From positions 7,224,073-7,288,072 of the forward strand of contig OX459102.1 of the NCBI GenBank assembly GCA_949775045.1: DNA of 64,000 nucleotides, read 5' to 3'. The position numbers and the translations under genes are program-made. This DNA comes from Metridium senile. Its lineage: Eukaryota > Cnidaria > Anthozoa > Actiniaria > Metridiidae. The notes beneath the pieces are model-generated. The model worked only from the letters and a program-made list of their open reading frames with translations, was not told where the DNA came from and searched no databases. Shown here in pieces: positions 32,822 to 44,462 of the stretch (positions within the stretch are counted from its first letter, which is position 1; each line of letters begins with the position of its first letter).

Positions 32822-32852
32822 GGCACGAGTGCACGCTCCGTAGAGCGTCTAG
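32822..32852 (+). repeat. Helitron no. 3 3' end
   Basis: GGCACGAGT, then the stem ACGCT..AGCGT, then CTAG, followed by TTAG. Confidence 0.7.
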
Positions 32853-32907
32853 TTAGTCATTAGTTAGCTAGCTAACTATTTCACGGGTATATTATTTGCA
32901 CTCTATC

Positions 32908-32939
32908 GAATAGGTTATTGGCTAGCCAATAACCTATTC
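32908..32939. repeat. Perfect 32-bp palindrome
   Basis: Each half is GAATAGGTTATTGGCT followed by its exact inverse. No spacer. Possibly the tip of a collapsed foldback. A diverged relative (GGCTAGCCAA...) is at about 52432. Confidence 0.9.
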
Positions 32940-33022
32940 ACTAATCTGTAGGTTGCGCCCGCAATGCATTGTTGACAAAAGGCGCCAAAAACAAAGACCG
33001 CTCGTGGCAAATTTTCACAAAG

Positions 33023-33148
33023 ATGGCTGGTCGGTTTGGGACGTCGAGCGAACAGGAAATATGTAAATTATTGGAAGATAACGACTCGGAAAATACAAAA
33101 AGATCAAAAAAAGTCGCGAAAGAAATATTTGAAGAGTATCTCACTTAA
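33023..33148 (+). CDS. Orphan N-terminal domain of a Crypton/tyrosine-recombinase-type protein
   Basis: 41 residues, MAGRFGTSSEQEICKLLED then DSENTKRSKKVAKEIFEEYL, ending in TAA. The pattern (RF...E-L-L-E-D-x-D-S-x-N-T-K-K...V...F-x-x-Y-L) matches the short N-terminal domain preceding Crypton-derived tyrosine recombinases (DUF3504, KIAA1958-like) in animals. From memory these are abundant in coral and anemone genomes. No recombinase domain follows, so this is a fragment or a stand-alone domain carried by a MITE. Confidence 0.5.
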   Translation: MAGRFGTSSEQEICKLLEDNDSENTKRSKKVAKEIFEEYLT

Positions 33149-33384
33149 TTAGGTTTTGTACTAGTTTTGTAACGCAATAAAGTTCTTTTTAACCAATCGG
33201 CAAACAAACTAGTTAAACTGGTAGCCATAATATTGAACTCCAAAAATGTGTTTCTGTTTTGTGATTTATTGTTTTGATCCTATTTCATGATCGATAAACT
33301 ATAAGAATCCCTACAAATTTAGCACCTTTAAGTTTGAAAATTAATTTAAAAAAAAACAAGCGTTACATAAAAAAATGAGCCATA

Positions 33385-33410
33385 TTGGTCGACCTAATAA
33401 GGTCGACCAA
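33385..33410. repeat. 26-bp palindrome
   Basis: TTGGTCGACC and GGTCGACCAA around TAATAA. Confidence 0.75.
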
Positions 33411-33465
33411 TCAGGAAAGAGCTGAATTTTGACTTTCGGAACAAGCTCCAACAGACTACGTTCCC

Positions 33466-33780
33466 AGGGGTATATGTTGTGGAAGCGAGAAACGAGCGAC
33501 AGAAGAATATCCCTGGGTTACCAAGGATGTAGAAACTGCGGGGCAGTTAACTCTTTGCTTTCATCGAGTCGCATCGCGGGAAAATCATAATAACTTCAAA
33601 ATAATTGTTTTTTTACAAATTCGATTTCAATATCGAAATCTTTGTTCTTTCGGCTTTCAGAATATATATACTTTATTACAAACATTAAGTATTCACTTAG
33701 CCAATCACAATCAATATTCAATTCGACCAGCCGATGCCAGGGTCTTTTCTCCTCACGGAAAAAGGCCCTGGGAACGAGGT
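33466..33780. repeat. MITE-like inverted repeat
   Basis: Left ACTACGTTCCCAGGG, right CCCTGGGAACGAGGT. The interior has no coding sequence. Confidence 0.5.
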
Positions 33781-34054
33781 TCGATTTTTGATGTTTGGAG
33801 CACAATAACTCAAAATAGACGCTCAATGAGCGCATGTGGCTACTGACTGAATAGAAATCGAAACTCAATGAATTGTTTGCATATTGAATCACAGGTAGCC
33901 CAAGCTTTTTGAGGTTTTTGAATACAATATTTTTTTAAAGTAATAATCTTACTAGGAAAACTTCCATTTCTAACATAGTCGTATTTTCGTGTATTTTTTT
34001 ATGTTTGTCACGAGTTTTTCATAACTTACTTTCATAAATCATAAATGACAAGAC

Positions 34055-34315
34055 CAAAATCACTTCAAATACCGGCCACTTCAGACGCTTTTGTTTCCAT
34101 GAAAAAGAATTGCGATGAGAAAATTACTTCGCAGAGCCATGAAGGGGTTGTTCAGCAATCAATCCAATTCGAACCAGCACTTCAATTACCGGCCACTTCA
34201 GACGCTTTTTTTTTCCACGAAAAACAATTGCGATTAGAAAATTACTTCGCAGAGCCATGACAGGGGTTGTTCAGCAATTAATCCATGCTAATTTCTTCGA
34301 ACTAGCTAACGGTAT
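34055..34315 (+). repeat. Tandem duplication, about 130 bp x 2
   Basis: ACCGGCCACTTCAGACGCTT, then AATTACTTCGCAGAGCCATG, then GGGTTGTTCAGCAAT occur twice. The ORF 34045-34260 is a by-product. Confidence 0.8.
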
Positions 34316-35015
34316 TGAGCTGTAAGCTCTCTCAATGTTCGCCGAAACGACTGCACAAAACGCCATTTTAAAAGACGCTGGAAACGATTACAAGATCAAC
34401 GTACCACTACCCGGTGCGAAGTGGGCTTCCTGTGGTATAGTTACGGGTATAAACTTCATGTACACCATACCATATATGTATACTAAACATACATAATGAT
34501 ATATGTAATAAAATTTTCCCTACATGGAGTTTATACCTAGTTTACATTACACTACGACATAGTGGCTACGCATTCCCAGAATGCAGTAGCCACAAAAACG
34601 AACGGTGATCCCAATTTTTTATTTTATAAATCGAAGTTACTACTAAAAATAAGTCTTCGTTTAGTTTTTGAAAAGAATGACATTTTTTAATCCACAGAAA
34701 ATCGGCTTTTTCTGTTTTTTTAAGCCCTCAAAAACGACAAAAAGCGGCCATTTTGTTCGAGACGTACGGTCTTTTTCTCCAAAAAAGGTAATTATTTTCT
34801 CGTTTTGTGTCAACAAATCGCTATATTTCCAAATATTATGAGTTTCAAAAACATTTTATGGCCTTCTTTTATTATGATTGGCACTTTTTACTAATTTTCT
34901 TTCTTGTTTTTGCCACCAAGAAATTCCATCACGCAGCTTGCGAAAAATGCCGAAAATGCAGACTTTGAGGCCATTTTGCTCGAAAACAACGACGGTGACC
35001 CCCAATTTGTTTTTC
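34316..35015. other. No gene seen
   Basis: Contains GTGGGCTTCCTGTGGTATAG (34425) and an inverted pair GGTATAAACTTCATGTA / TACATGGAGTTTATACC (about 34445-34540). GGTGA(T/C)CCCAATTT flanks 34604 and 34995. Confidence 0.4.
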
Positions 35016-36215
35016 GTAAAATAGAAAGGTACGCAATGAAACTATTTCTGGTTGTCAAGAAAATAAGCCGGGATCGTTAACATAAGAAATAGGTGAGCGT
35101 AGTGTTTACAAGTGTTAGTATTGTAATGCTAAGGCCTCGTCTACACGAATCCGATCCGGCTGAAACCGCATAGAAATATTTGCGTCCACACGAATCCGCG
35201 TATCCGGAGGATTCAAGTAAAAGTATGCGGTTTCGGTGACCGGATTCACTGGATTCGTGTGGACGATAGGCCGATTCGCATAAAAAAGTATGCGGTTTCA
35301 AAAGTATCCGGATCCGTGTAGACGGGGTCTAAATTGCCAATCAATTTCACAATAGATTTCTTATTTTTCTTTGTTCTTATAATGGTTGGTTGGTAAAGCC
35401 ACGCAACCATAACAAAATACGTCATTGTACGTCCACCAATACTGTCAGTTGTAAGAAATATTAATTCTACGTTATAACCTTTATGATAAGTTGTGAATGA
35501 TCGTATACCTCATAACTGTTGATTTGAGCTAAAATACTGAATAGCTAGTAATAGCCTAATTTCCATACATAGGAAATTGTTAATAAATCGAGTAATTTGT
35601 AGGGTTATCGATAAACGAATAATAGACGACTTTCACCACAAAGAAAACCTTTGCATGTATCGTAAGGTGTTGTATAAACGCACCCTACTTCCCCACCATT
35701 GAATTCGGACTTCGTTGTTGTAGTACGGGAATTATACTCGTTTTAGCAAGAATATGACCTGTGCACTTGTTCAGCCTTATCAATTCACAAGAAAGGTTAG
35801 AGAAAATTGTCGGCAAGTGTAGGGCTCACTAGAGCTCGTGATCATGCACTTTGATGGCTCAATCCAAGTATAGCGTATATAAAGATGAGTAATATACTGG
35901 TTAATTGCCGTTTCGGATGTTAGTCTAAAGAAACTAATTTCTTAGCTTTAGAGTTACTGACAATTGATCAATAATTTGTGATTTAGTTCGCGAATCTTGG
36001 AACGAATTGAAACAATGTCTCAGTTAAGGATACCGTTCACCTTCGATATCGCGGAGTGCTCTCACATGCTCTCAGTTAAAAATGTGTTTTAATAGCGCGT
36101 CATTTTACAATAATATTAATAGACAAAGTATATATCAATTTAAAGCTTATTTAACAGAGAATAAGACTGTGTATGGGTGTATTTTGGTTATTTTATTTCT
36201 ATTATTACGTGTACA
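35016..36215. repeat. R-family repeat, copy D (partial), split by a MITE
   Basis: Matches copy A from about 647 to about 1610. Around 35965-35990 it has the intact Helitron target (CAATAATTTGTGATTTAG). It abuts the upstream region of the MACPF gene. Confidence 0.85.
35136..35328. mobile_element. PIF/Harbinger-like MITE (copy 2)
   Basis: GGCCTCGTCTACACG...GTGTAGACGGGGTC inserted in R copy D with TAA on both sides. Other R copies read GATGCTAAATTGCC there, a clean empty site. Confidence 0.9.
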
Positions 36216-36306
36216 TTTATATTTTTTCTTCTCATTTGCACCAGACCCCCTGTAATTAGTGACCGGCCCCATACTAATACATACATTTGAAATATTTTAA
36301 TTCCAG

Positions 36307-39300
36307 AAGACATGCAGTAGCCATGAATTTGGGTTCTCAGGTAAAGCTCGGTCAGTCAGCCAACCTTCTGATTGGTTACAAAGCAGACATATTCTCTGTA
36401 CCCTTTACTCTATCCGACAAGCCAGCCCTTTATGAGAAACCAGTTACAGTCAAAAGTAATGAGTATGATGAACCATGGTCCTTCCCTACAATTACTCTTC
36501 ATGAAAATGTTCAAGATCTTCTAAGTGCTGTATTTCAAGTGAAACTGAGACCAAATGAAGGCAATGCTTCAGCTATCTGGCCATCAGGAGGTCTAATACT
36601 TGTTGGATTGACCAACTCCGCTCGTCAGAAAGCACTAGAAGACCTGTCAAGTAAACTTGGGATCGATCTTTCAAAGGATGATCAGTCCTTTGCCCTTGTT
36701 CGCCTTACACGCAAAATCGGCACATCAATTCATCCTTGCTACGAGAGAGGCATTTTTGGTCATCCCGATCCTGACAACACTGTAACACCAGATGCTCTTG
36801 CTGCCCTGAAGTCTTTGGAGAAGTTGGAGAAGACATCTACCGATGTGAGCAAGGATGGAGCCAATGGCTATCTGAGTTTCTACAAAACGTATGGCTCACA
36901 CTTTGTTTCCAGCATTGACGCAGGTGACTCGATCTTCCAGGTTTTTGCTTATGCAGCAAAAGACTTTAACTACATCGTTCACTATTATCGGGAACACGCT
37001 GATCAACTGAGCGGTCACAAATCCCCATCATTTTCCGTTTTCACTGTCCCTCTAACGGAAGATCATCGATATGGATACACTTCAGCTATTGGGAAGATTT
37101 GTATTGTTAGTGGAGACCCTGAAATGGAAAAATCTCTCAAGGCTAAAAAGTGGTTTGAAAGACATGCTAATACTGACAGCATCTTCGCTCCATATTACCG
37201 CAGCGATTCTGTGGATATTAATGCCGTCTTTAAACAAATCACTGTAACATCAATAGAGCTAGCCTCTCTTGAAAAATTTGCCGAGTACTACCGAATGCTA
37301 ATATGGCGCAAAGTCTTCAAGGCTGCCATGTACACTAAATAATCCAATGGTTCTGGTGTGGCACCTTATTTCAACAACAACTGCCCTTATGATCTCAATC
37401 TGGTGTACAAGGACTCAGACCCAATTGATGGCGATGGTCTTCTATCCACCCTTGCTACACCTACCGTCAACATCTGGCAGGAGAAGATAGACCTGAGTAC
37501 GATTTTACTTCAGTTCCCGAAACTAGTAAAGGCGTTTAGTGTGTTTTCAAGTGGAATTCAGGTTAGTGTTTTGATATAAATGAATAACAACACATCTGTA
37601 TCGATGTTGAGAAAAAAAGCGTCTGTGTGTAATACATAAATAATGATGGTTAAAGATAAATTGAACTGACGTTTTGGACGTTAGTCCTTCGTCGGAGTAC
37701 CATTAGTTCACAAATAAGCAGACGTCATTTATTAACTTTTTTTGTTCCGGTACTCCGTAATGTAATGGCAAATGAGAAAAAAAACCCATAACCTATGACT
37801 GAAGTAAAAGTAAGAACCTAAAGTTTTATGGTTTTTAAAAGTGCCTTTTCTTCAGAAGCTTTTTATAACTATATATATTGCACACAATTTACTCTGCAGA
37901 TACCAGCTCCTAAGTCAAACAACAAGACAGCTATGGATGTTCCAGGTTCGTCCATTGTTAGCCTTATTGGACATGTCATCTCTAGTGGTAGTTTAGGGCC
38001 CATACCTCCTACTCTTCGCTTAACAGATTCAGCTTTTAACCAAATCAAGGACCGTCTCTTTTGTGGTGAGTTTTATGGTGGTCTAAGAATCACAAATTCT
38101 GATGGTAGTAAAATTTGTGTGATTATGGATGGACTTATCTTTGAAGAAAGTAAAGGAACCGTTGATGTAGTTCGTGATGTTAGAGATTCTCCCTCAAAGG
38201 ACGTCCTCACTGCCCGACTCACTGATATGCAGTTTGCACTGGTTGCAGCCGAAGCTAGGCTCAATTTTCTCCTCGCAAACACTAATGCTGACCAGGTTAA
38301 AAGTCTTGAGCTGACGAAACGGTTCTTGTTGTGGCTTGCTCGAGTAGCTGGAAGTCATGGTTCGAAAGAAGATCACAAGTTATCTGCCTTGCAGGCAAGA
38401 GCATTGTACCTAGCAACTGTGGCATCCAATAAAAAAGGAAATGGGATACCTGTACCATACTTACGGTATGAGTCTTACAAAGATGTAGTAAGCAATGTCC
38501 AAAAAGTTATTGACACGGTTTCTGACAGACTGGCAGTCTTCCAGAAACAGATTAGGGAAAGAAAGGCCGAGGAGCGTCAGATCGACCGGGAGAAATCTCT
38601 TAATGAAAATATCATCAACTCAGGGAAGCTTCTTCAACACTACATTGGAACACAAGCAAGTTATCAACAAAGCATGCAAGATATGTTTTCAAGTGTTGTC
38701 AAGGACAAGGAAAAACAATTGGATTTGGCCAGCAAGCAGTTAGATAAACTAAAGACCAGCTTGAATGAACAGAAAACCGCTGTAAATGATGCCATTACCA
38801 AATACCAAGATGCTGTTGCTGACTGGCAAGAGAAAGAGACATTGAAAGCTGCTATTGACATCGCTTCCAACATCTTTTCTCTTGGTTTTGCATTTGTAAC
38901 ACCATCGTCAACAATATCAGCACTCGCTTCCCTTGGTAAAATGGTTCAAAAAGTACAAAAGGCAGTCAAAGTGTTTGATGCTGTCATAAAGGCTTATAGA
39001 TCATTCAAGGCACTTCCTTCAAATCCACAACAAGTTGTTTCAGCCTTAAAGGACATAGGTCCAAGCGGAGTTGAAATCCCATCTCTACTTGAATGGGATA
39101 CAATGAAGTTAAATTTTGATTCAACTCTTTCTACCGGACCACAACTTTCTGCAAAAACCTCTCTTTCTACCGCTTTTGCAATTCTTGTTCTCCGTGGAAA
39201 AGCACTACTTCAATGCCAGAGTACTGTCCAGAAAATTGCTGCAGATTTGTCGGCTGCGAATCAGCAAATGACACTTCATGAGGACCAAAAGAAACGATTG

Positions 39301-41703
39301 GATGATCTAAAAGTTAACCTTAGTGCTCAACCAGATAAATTACAAGTCTCTAGCATTGACTTAATTGGGCTATCCGGTCAGCTTGTTTTCTTTCAACGCC
39401 AAATGCTGATGATACTGGCTTCCACTGTAGTCATACAGGACAGAGCTTTACAGTACGAGTATCTTCGGCCGCCTACTCCAGTTGGGTCCTTTACCATGCT
39501 AAACCTACAGCTCGCCATTCTAAATCAGTCACGAAGTATCAACAATGGTCTGACAGCTCAGCCTCAACCTAGAGAACAGAATGACCCAATCATATACGAG
39601 ATTCATGGCGTTAAACCAGAACAAATCAGTAATGATCAGCGTTATACATTTGACATATCAGTAAACAAGCGCGAGTTTGCCTCGTACAACTATGTGCGTG
39701 TGAAGAATGTGCAGGTGGAGATTGGTGGCATTGAGTCTACTAAAAGTGGCAAGTACTACACAGAGCTTGTATTTGATGGGAATCCATTCTATGACCGCGG
39801 CTTTGATGGGGAAATCTTAGAATTCCAAACAACATCCCGCATCTTCACTGGACTCCACAAAGTCAGCTCTAGTAGACATGAGTTCTCTGGTGTGCCAGAC
39901 GTTGTAGAAAATGCTGAAGCGTATTTAGCAACAACTGATCAGGATCCTTTTAGTGGTAAAATTTCAGACATCACTCCCTTCAGCAAATGGCAGGTCTGTT
40001 TGCCTAAAACTCAAAGCAATGCAGACATAGAGTTTGATAATAACCCACGTGGTGTGACCGTCCGTCTTATCTTTCATATCTATGCTCAGTTAAAAGAAAA
40101 GAGTATTTCCCCAGTGAAATATTCTTTGCTGAACGCTCCACCACCTTCCGATGCTGATAATTATAAAGATGTTCTCAAATCGATGTCCGGAAAGTCTGTT
40201 TGTGGCGGATGGGACGTTGTGTTCTCCATGACAGCCAAGCAAGTTAATAATCAACTGGAAAAGCAATACGAAGACCGACGTGGAAACCCTAAGTTCATGA
40301 GGAAAACAGGAGATTATGAATACAAATATAAGAATTCCATGGGGAATTGTTATACAGTGAAATTTCACTTCTCCTTCGATGCTCCTAGAATCCAATTTCT
40401 GCTAAACAACTCAGAGACTGCTGAAATCTATTTGCCTATCAAAGAAGGTCACTACAAAAAATGGGTCACTTTCAAAGGTGACACAACACCTCACTTGGAA
40501 TCAGATATCTCAGTTACGAAGGAAGATAAAGCGTCTGTTCAGGGCGATGTCCCTTTAGCTGTCATGCCTGGTTCAGTCGCCAACCAACACAATGTTGCTG
40601 CCAAGCTCAATGGTAAAGGTTCATTCAAGATTCTTAACTTCGAAGCCTCTCATTTGGATGCTGAAGTTCGATTAGCTTTAGATGACTATTTTTCAAAGCT
40701 AAAGGATGGTTACGAAGTGTATAGTTTTGGTACTCTTGATTTTAAAGAAACATCAGTACTCAAATCCCTGACACCAACACACTTCAAGTTCTATATTCAC
40801 GAAAGCAACAATAAAGGTTCTCTTTTACAACTGTTCATTGCTACTACTGGAGAGATGTTCAAGGCCACATCACTTACTTTGGTAGATCCCATTCCAAATG
40901 AGTACGAGAGCAGCTTGATCATCAACTCAAAGCTATTCTTTACAAGTGTGCTTCCTGCATCTCTTGGAGATGGTGGAATTGGTCTCAAGTTAGAATCCAT
41001 TGAGCCGACAGATAACCACAGCAAAGACAAGCCCTGGTCTTCTAAAGCAACCGCGGGTTCCATATCAGCTGATTATCCAGAAACCTGTACGTCGACTTCA
41101 AGTTATACTCCTCCACAGAGTATAGAAACTCTTTGCAAAGAGCATTATGTCAAAGTCGAAGACAATAAAGTAACTGTAGATCTTACAAGCATGGTATATC
41201 AACCTGGCGACGAAACTTCAGATTGGAAAATGCAGATGCTGTATGATGTCAAAGATAAAAGTTATAACTTTCAAGTTGGTTCAAGATATAGGATCGAGTC
41301 GCTGTTTTCTCCTGATCCGCCTTGGTCGTCAATGAGCTGGGACAGCAAAACTTACTCTGTAGGAGTCAACTTAAAGATAAATGCAAACCTTCCATTAAAC
41401 ATTTCCGGTTCAGGACAAAACCAATCAGTTCAAGGTGTGGCAACCACGTCCACCGTTACCTTAGACGGAAACCTCGAGGCACCAGCGGCACCGTGCCATT
41501 GTAACGACCGAGAGCTGCAAAAGAGCTTCATGGAAACCTTAAATAAGACTCTCCCTGACAAGTTGGGGGAAAGTTTTAATCACCCATTTCCATCGGTCTC
41601 TCTCTTTGCACTTAAGAATTTGCTATTCCCGGCTAATAACTTTATTGACATGAAGAAAGCCTATGTACCTGGCGATATGGTTATCTTTGGTAATTTCACT
41701 TAG
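36307..41703 (+). CDS. Giant MACPF-domain protein, interrupted by one in-frame stop
   Basis: The exon starts after a TTAATTCCAG acceptor (36306). First ATG 36323 (MNLGSQVKLGQ); an upstream exon may add residues. Exon 1 runs to 37561 (donor GTTAGT) and exon 2 from 37900 to the stop at 41701-41703, phase 0. A MACPF-type signature lies at residues 190-194 (YGSHF, cf. Y-G-T-H-F). No signal peptide is evident at this ATG. After the domain comes a long helical region (38480-39010: coiled coil, then a hydrophobic stretch near SNIFSLGFAFVTPSS), then a large beta-rich region (39590-41700). MACPF proteins oligomerise on membranes as pores or act in development and immunity. The only lesion is TAA at 37340-37342; the same frame continues 73 codons to a good donor, then 1,267 codons. 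Recent nonsense mutation, readthrough, an allele or a sequence error are all possible. The C-terminal part is unrecognised. Confidence 0.75.
37340..37342 (+). other. In-frame TAA inside the MACPF gene
   Basis: Codon 340 counted from the ATG at 36323. It follows MYTK and precedes SNGSGVAPY. Flanking codons on both sides lie in the same frame and have similar composition. Confidence 0.9.
37562..37899 (+). other. MACPF gene intron
   Basis: 338 nt, GTTAGT...CTCTGCAG. Contains GACGTTTTGGACGTTAGTCC, a relative of the core of the 59.8-60.3 kb repeat element (ACTGACGTTTCGAGCTTTAG). Confidence 0.75.
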
Positions 41704-41924
41704 ACACAGACGTTGCCATGACCATAGTAAAAGATATAACTGAACTGTGTAGTGAATACGTTTTGTATGGCTAAACATTACATGATGAAAGCGGTATCTT
41801 CAGTATGTTCTTCAGTTATATGGGACACTTTTGGACAGAAATTAAAAGATCTGTACATATGGAACAATCTAGTCTAAACTAGAAGGACATTCTAGATTCA
41901 CAACTGACTGCGATATAAGAAAAT

Positions 41925-42935
41925 GTTAGTTAGATTGATTGATTATCTTTAATAGTCAAATGTAAGCTATGATTAGGTAATATTACTTAGATTCATTGAT
42001 AATCTTTAATAGTCAAATGTAAGATATGATTAGATAATATTAGTTAGATTTATTGATTATCTTTAATAGTCAAATGTAAGCTATGATTAGATAATATTAC
42101 TTAGATTCATTGATTATCTTTAATAGTCAAATGTAAACTATGATTAGATAATATTAGTTAGATTTATTGATTATCTTTAATAGTCAAATGTAAGATATGA
42201 TTAGATAATATTACTTAGATTCATTGATTATCTTTAATAGTCAAATGTAAGCTATGATTAGGTAATATTACTTAGATTCATTGATAATCTTTAATAGTCA
42301 AATGTAAGATATGATTAGATAATATTAGTTAGATTTATTGATTATCTTTAATAGTCAAATGTAAGCTATGATTAGATAATATTACTTAGATTCATTGATT
42401 ATCTTTAATAGTCAAATGTAAACTATGATTAGATAATATTAGTTAGATTTATTGATTATCTTTAATAGTCAAATGTAAGATATGATTAGATAATATTACT
42501 TAGATTCATTGATTATCTTTAATAGTCAAATGTAAGCTATGATTAGATAATATTACTTAGATTCACTGATTATCTTTAATAGTCAAATGTAAGCTATGAT
42601 TAGATAATATTAGTTAGATTCATTGATTATCTTTAATGCTCAAATGTAAGCTATGATTAGATAATATTAGTTAGATTCATTGATTATCTTTAATACTCAA
42701 ATGTAAGCTATGATTAGATAATATTAGTTAGATTCATTGATTATCTTTAATAGTCTAATGTAAGATATGATAAGATAATATTAGTTAGATTCATTGATTA
42801 TCTTCAATAGTCAAATGTAAGCTATGATTAGATAATATTAGTTAGATTCATTGATTATCTTCAATAGTCAAAAGTAAGCTATGATTAGATAATATTAGTT
42901 AGATTATTGATTATCTTTAATATAGTCAAATGTAA
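41925..42935 (+). repeat. 57-bp satellite with 285-bp higher-order period
   Basis: About 18 units (GATTATCTTTAATAGTCAAA, TGTAAGCTATGATTAGATAA, then TATTAGTTAGATTCATT). Variants AGGTAATATTACTTAG + GATAATC recur 285 bp (five units) apart (about 41965 and 42250), and the variants between them recur in the same order. Diverged single units lie at about 44017 and about 44490. Confidence 0.9.
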
Positions 42936-42939
42936 GAGA

Positions 42940-43425
42940 TTTCACTCAGAGATACATTCTACATCAACGACCACACCCGGCCCCAACGACCACAGCCTAC
43001 GAATATGAAAATGAGTACGGACATGAACGTTTGCTCTATACTGAAAACGGCCAGAACCAAGGATATACGCTCAAGACTCTACAAATACACTTCACTCTAT
43101 ACAAACACAATTATCTTCATCGGTCTATGCTGCTACCAACATCGTCAACTACAGCAAAATCTACAATTAGTCCACTACGATAAGTCTCCTTATCCTCTCG
43201 CCCCACACGTCCAAGAAAAAGAAACCTTATCACTCACAGACAGCTGCCCAGATTGCTGAACTTCTACGGATAACGCCACAGACAACAACGAACAACACAA
43301 AGACTCTACTACTATATACATCATATGGAAACAAAATGGGTCAAGATAAAAGACACAGACCGGAATGGATTATGAACTTTGGCAGTTGCCAACAAACAAA
43401 CAAACAAACATTGAACATTCTATAT
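42940..43425 (+). repeat. Probable retroelement 3' fragment with (CAAA)n tail
   Basis: More GC-rich than its surroundings, with proline/threonine-codon texture (ORF 43005-43259, unrecognised). It ends in GGATTATGAACTTTGGCAG and (CAAA)5, a tail style of some non-LTR retrotransposons. No reverse transcriptase is visible. Confidence 0.35.
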
Positions 43426-43567
43426 TTACTCATAATTAGCAATATTTAATCAAATTGTAAATCTTCTAGAACGGCTCTAATGTCTTATTTTCAGGATATA
43501 TTCCTCAACATTAAGAATTTCTAGAAGATGCTATTTTAATAACTTGAGTAGTTTAGGTGTAGGGTAG

Positions 43568-43732
43568 GTAGTTCAACAATTTTTTCTTCATTATATCAAT
43601 TTTACGGTAGTTTTATTCGTTCAATATTTACTCAACGATTATGGTAGGAAGTTCAAAAAATGTTTCTTCATTATATCATTTTTACGCTAGTTTTATTCGT
43701 TCAATATTTACTCAACGATATCTACTTATTTA
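43568..43732 (+). repeat. 82-bp tandem pair
   Basis: TTCTTCATTATATCA...TTTTACG...TAGTTTTATTCGTTCAATA occurs twice. Confidence 0.8.
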
Positions 43733-44462
43733 CTTGGTGTTGGAACTTATATTCATTCGGGATAAAATACAAAAAAATTATATATATAAGTATTGAATTC
43801 GAGACTTAAAATATCTGCCATAATGGGCGAGGATTAATCCATGTTTTATTATATACCGAACAAATAATTCTTTCAAAATATCTCGAGAAAACAATCAAAA
43901 TGTTGCAGTCCAAAAGGTTGCTGTCCAATATCGCAAAATAAATGGATCGCCACGTGACTAAAATACGGAGATGTGATTAGAGGATAATTTGTAGGGTATA
44001 TCATATCATGCTAAATAGTTAGATGCATTGATTTAAATCTTTAATAGACAAACGTAAGCTGTCAATATTGGCCTTTTCCATATCGAGCAAGGAACTGGGT
44101 ATGAGTGTGCAAAACTAATTTAATTATGGTTCCAGAGTAACCAAATATAAGCTTATTGACCAAGTTTCAGAACGTTTGGCTAAATAGAAAAAACTTATGA
44201 GCATCCAAACTCTACCAAAATTACACAGAAATGTATGGTGTTTTCCAAAACGTCCTTCCAAACCATACATTCTTTGTATTTTCGAAAAAAATTAAAATAC
44301 CATTATTTCGTTACAATTTGCACAAACCTGTTCAAACTTAATTCTTAATATTTTTTATTTGTTCTTTCGTGTGAAAGTGTTTATTTTTGAATTAAATTAA
44401 TTTTGAGAAACTTGGTTCCAGTCCCTTGCTCGATATGAAAACGGCTATTATGAAGAAAAAAG

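Larger units (their letters stand above)
21359..32852 (+). mobile_element. Helitron2-like element no. 3 with nested insertions
   Basis: The left hairpin has stem ACTCGTGCC / GGCACGAGT (21359-21389). The right end is GGCACGAGT (32822-32830), stem-loop ACGCTCCGTAGAGCGT, CTAG (32849-32852). The 5' sequence is the exact inverse of the 3' subterminal motif, and both differ from the other Helitrons here in the same way, which pairs these two ends across 11.5 kb. Flanks ...AATT and TTAG... fit the T|T target. Remnants of the same 2A-protease-type protein family lie near the 3' end. Removing nested elements leaves about 2.6 kb of Helitron. Confidence 0.65.

Noticed and set aside
38073..41063. Minus-strand ORFs opposite the MACPF exon
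   Set aside because: Antisense shadows of a long real coding exon.
42005..42900. Satellite as 3' UTR regulatory stem-loops of the MACPF gene
   Set aside because: No evidence that transcription extends through it. The repeats are direct, not inverted.
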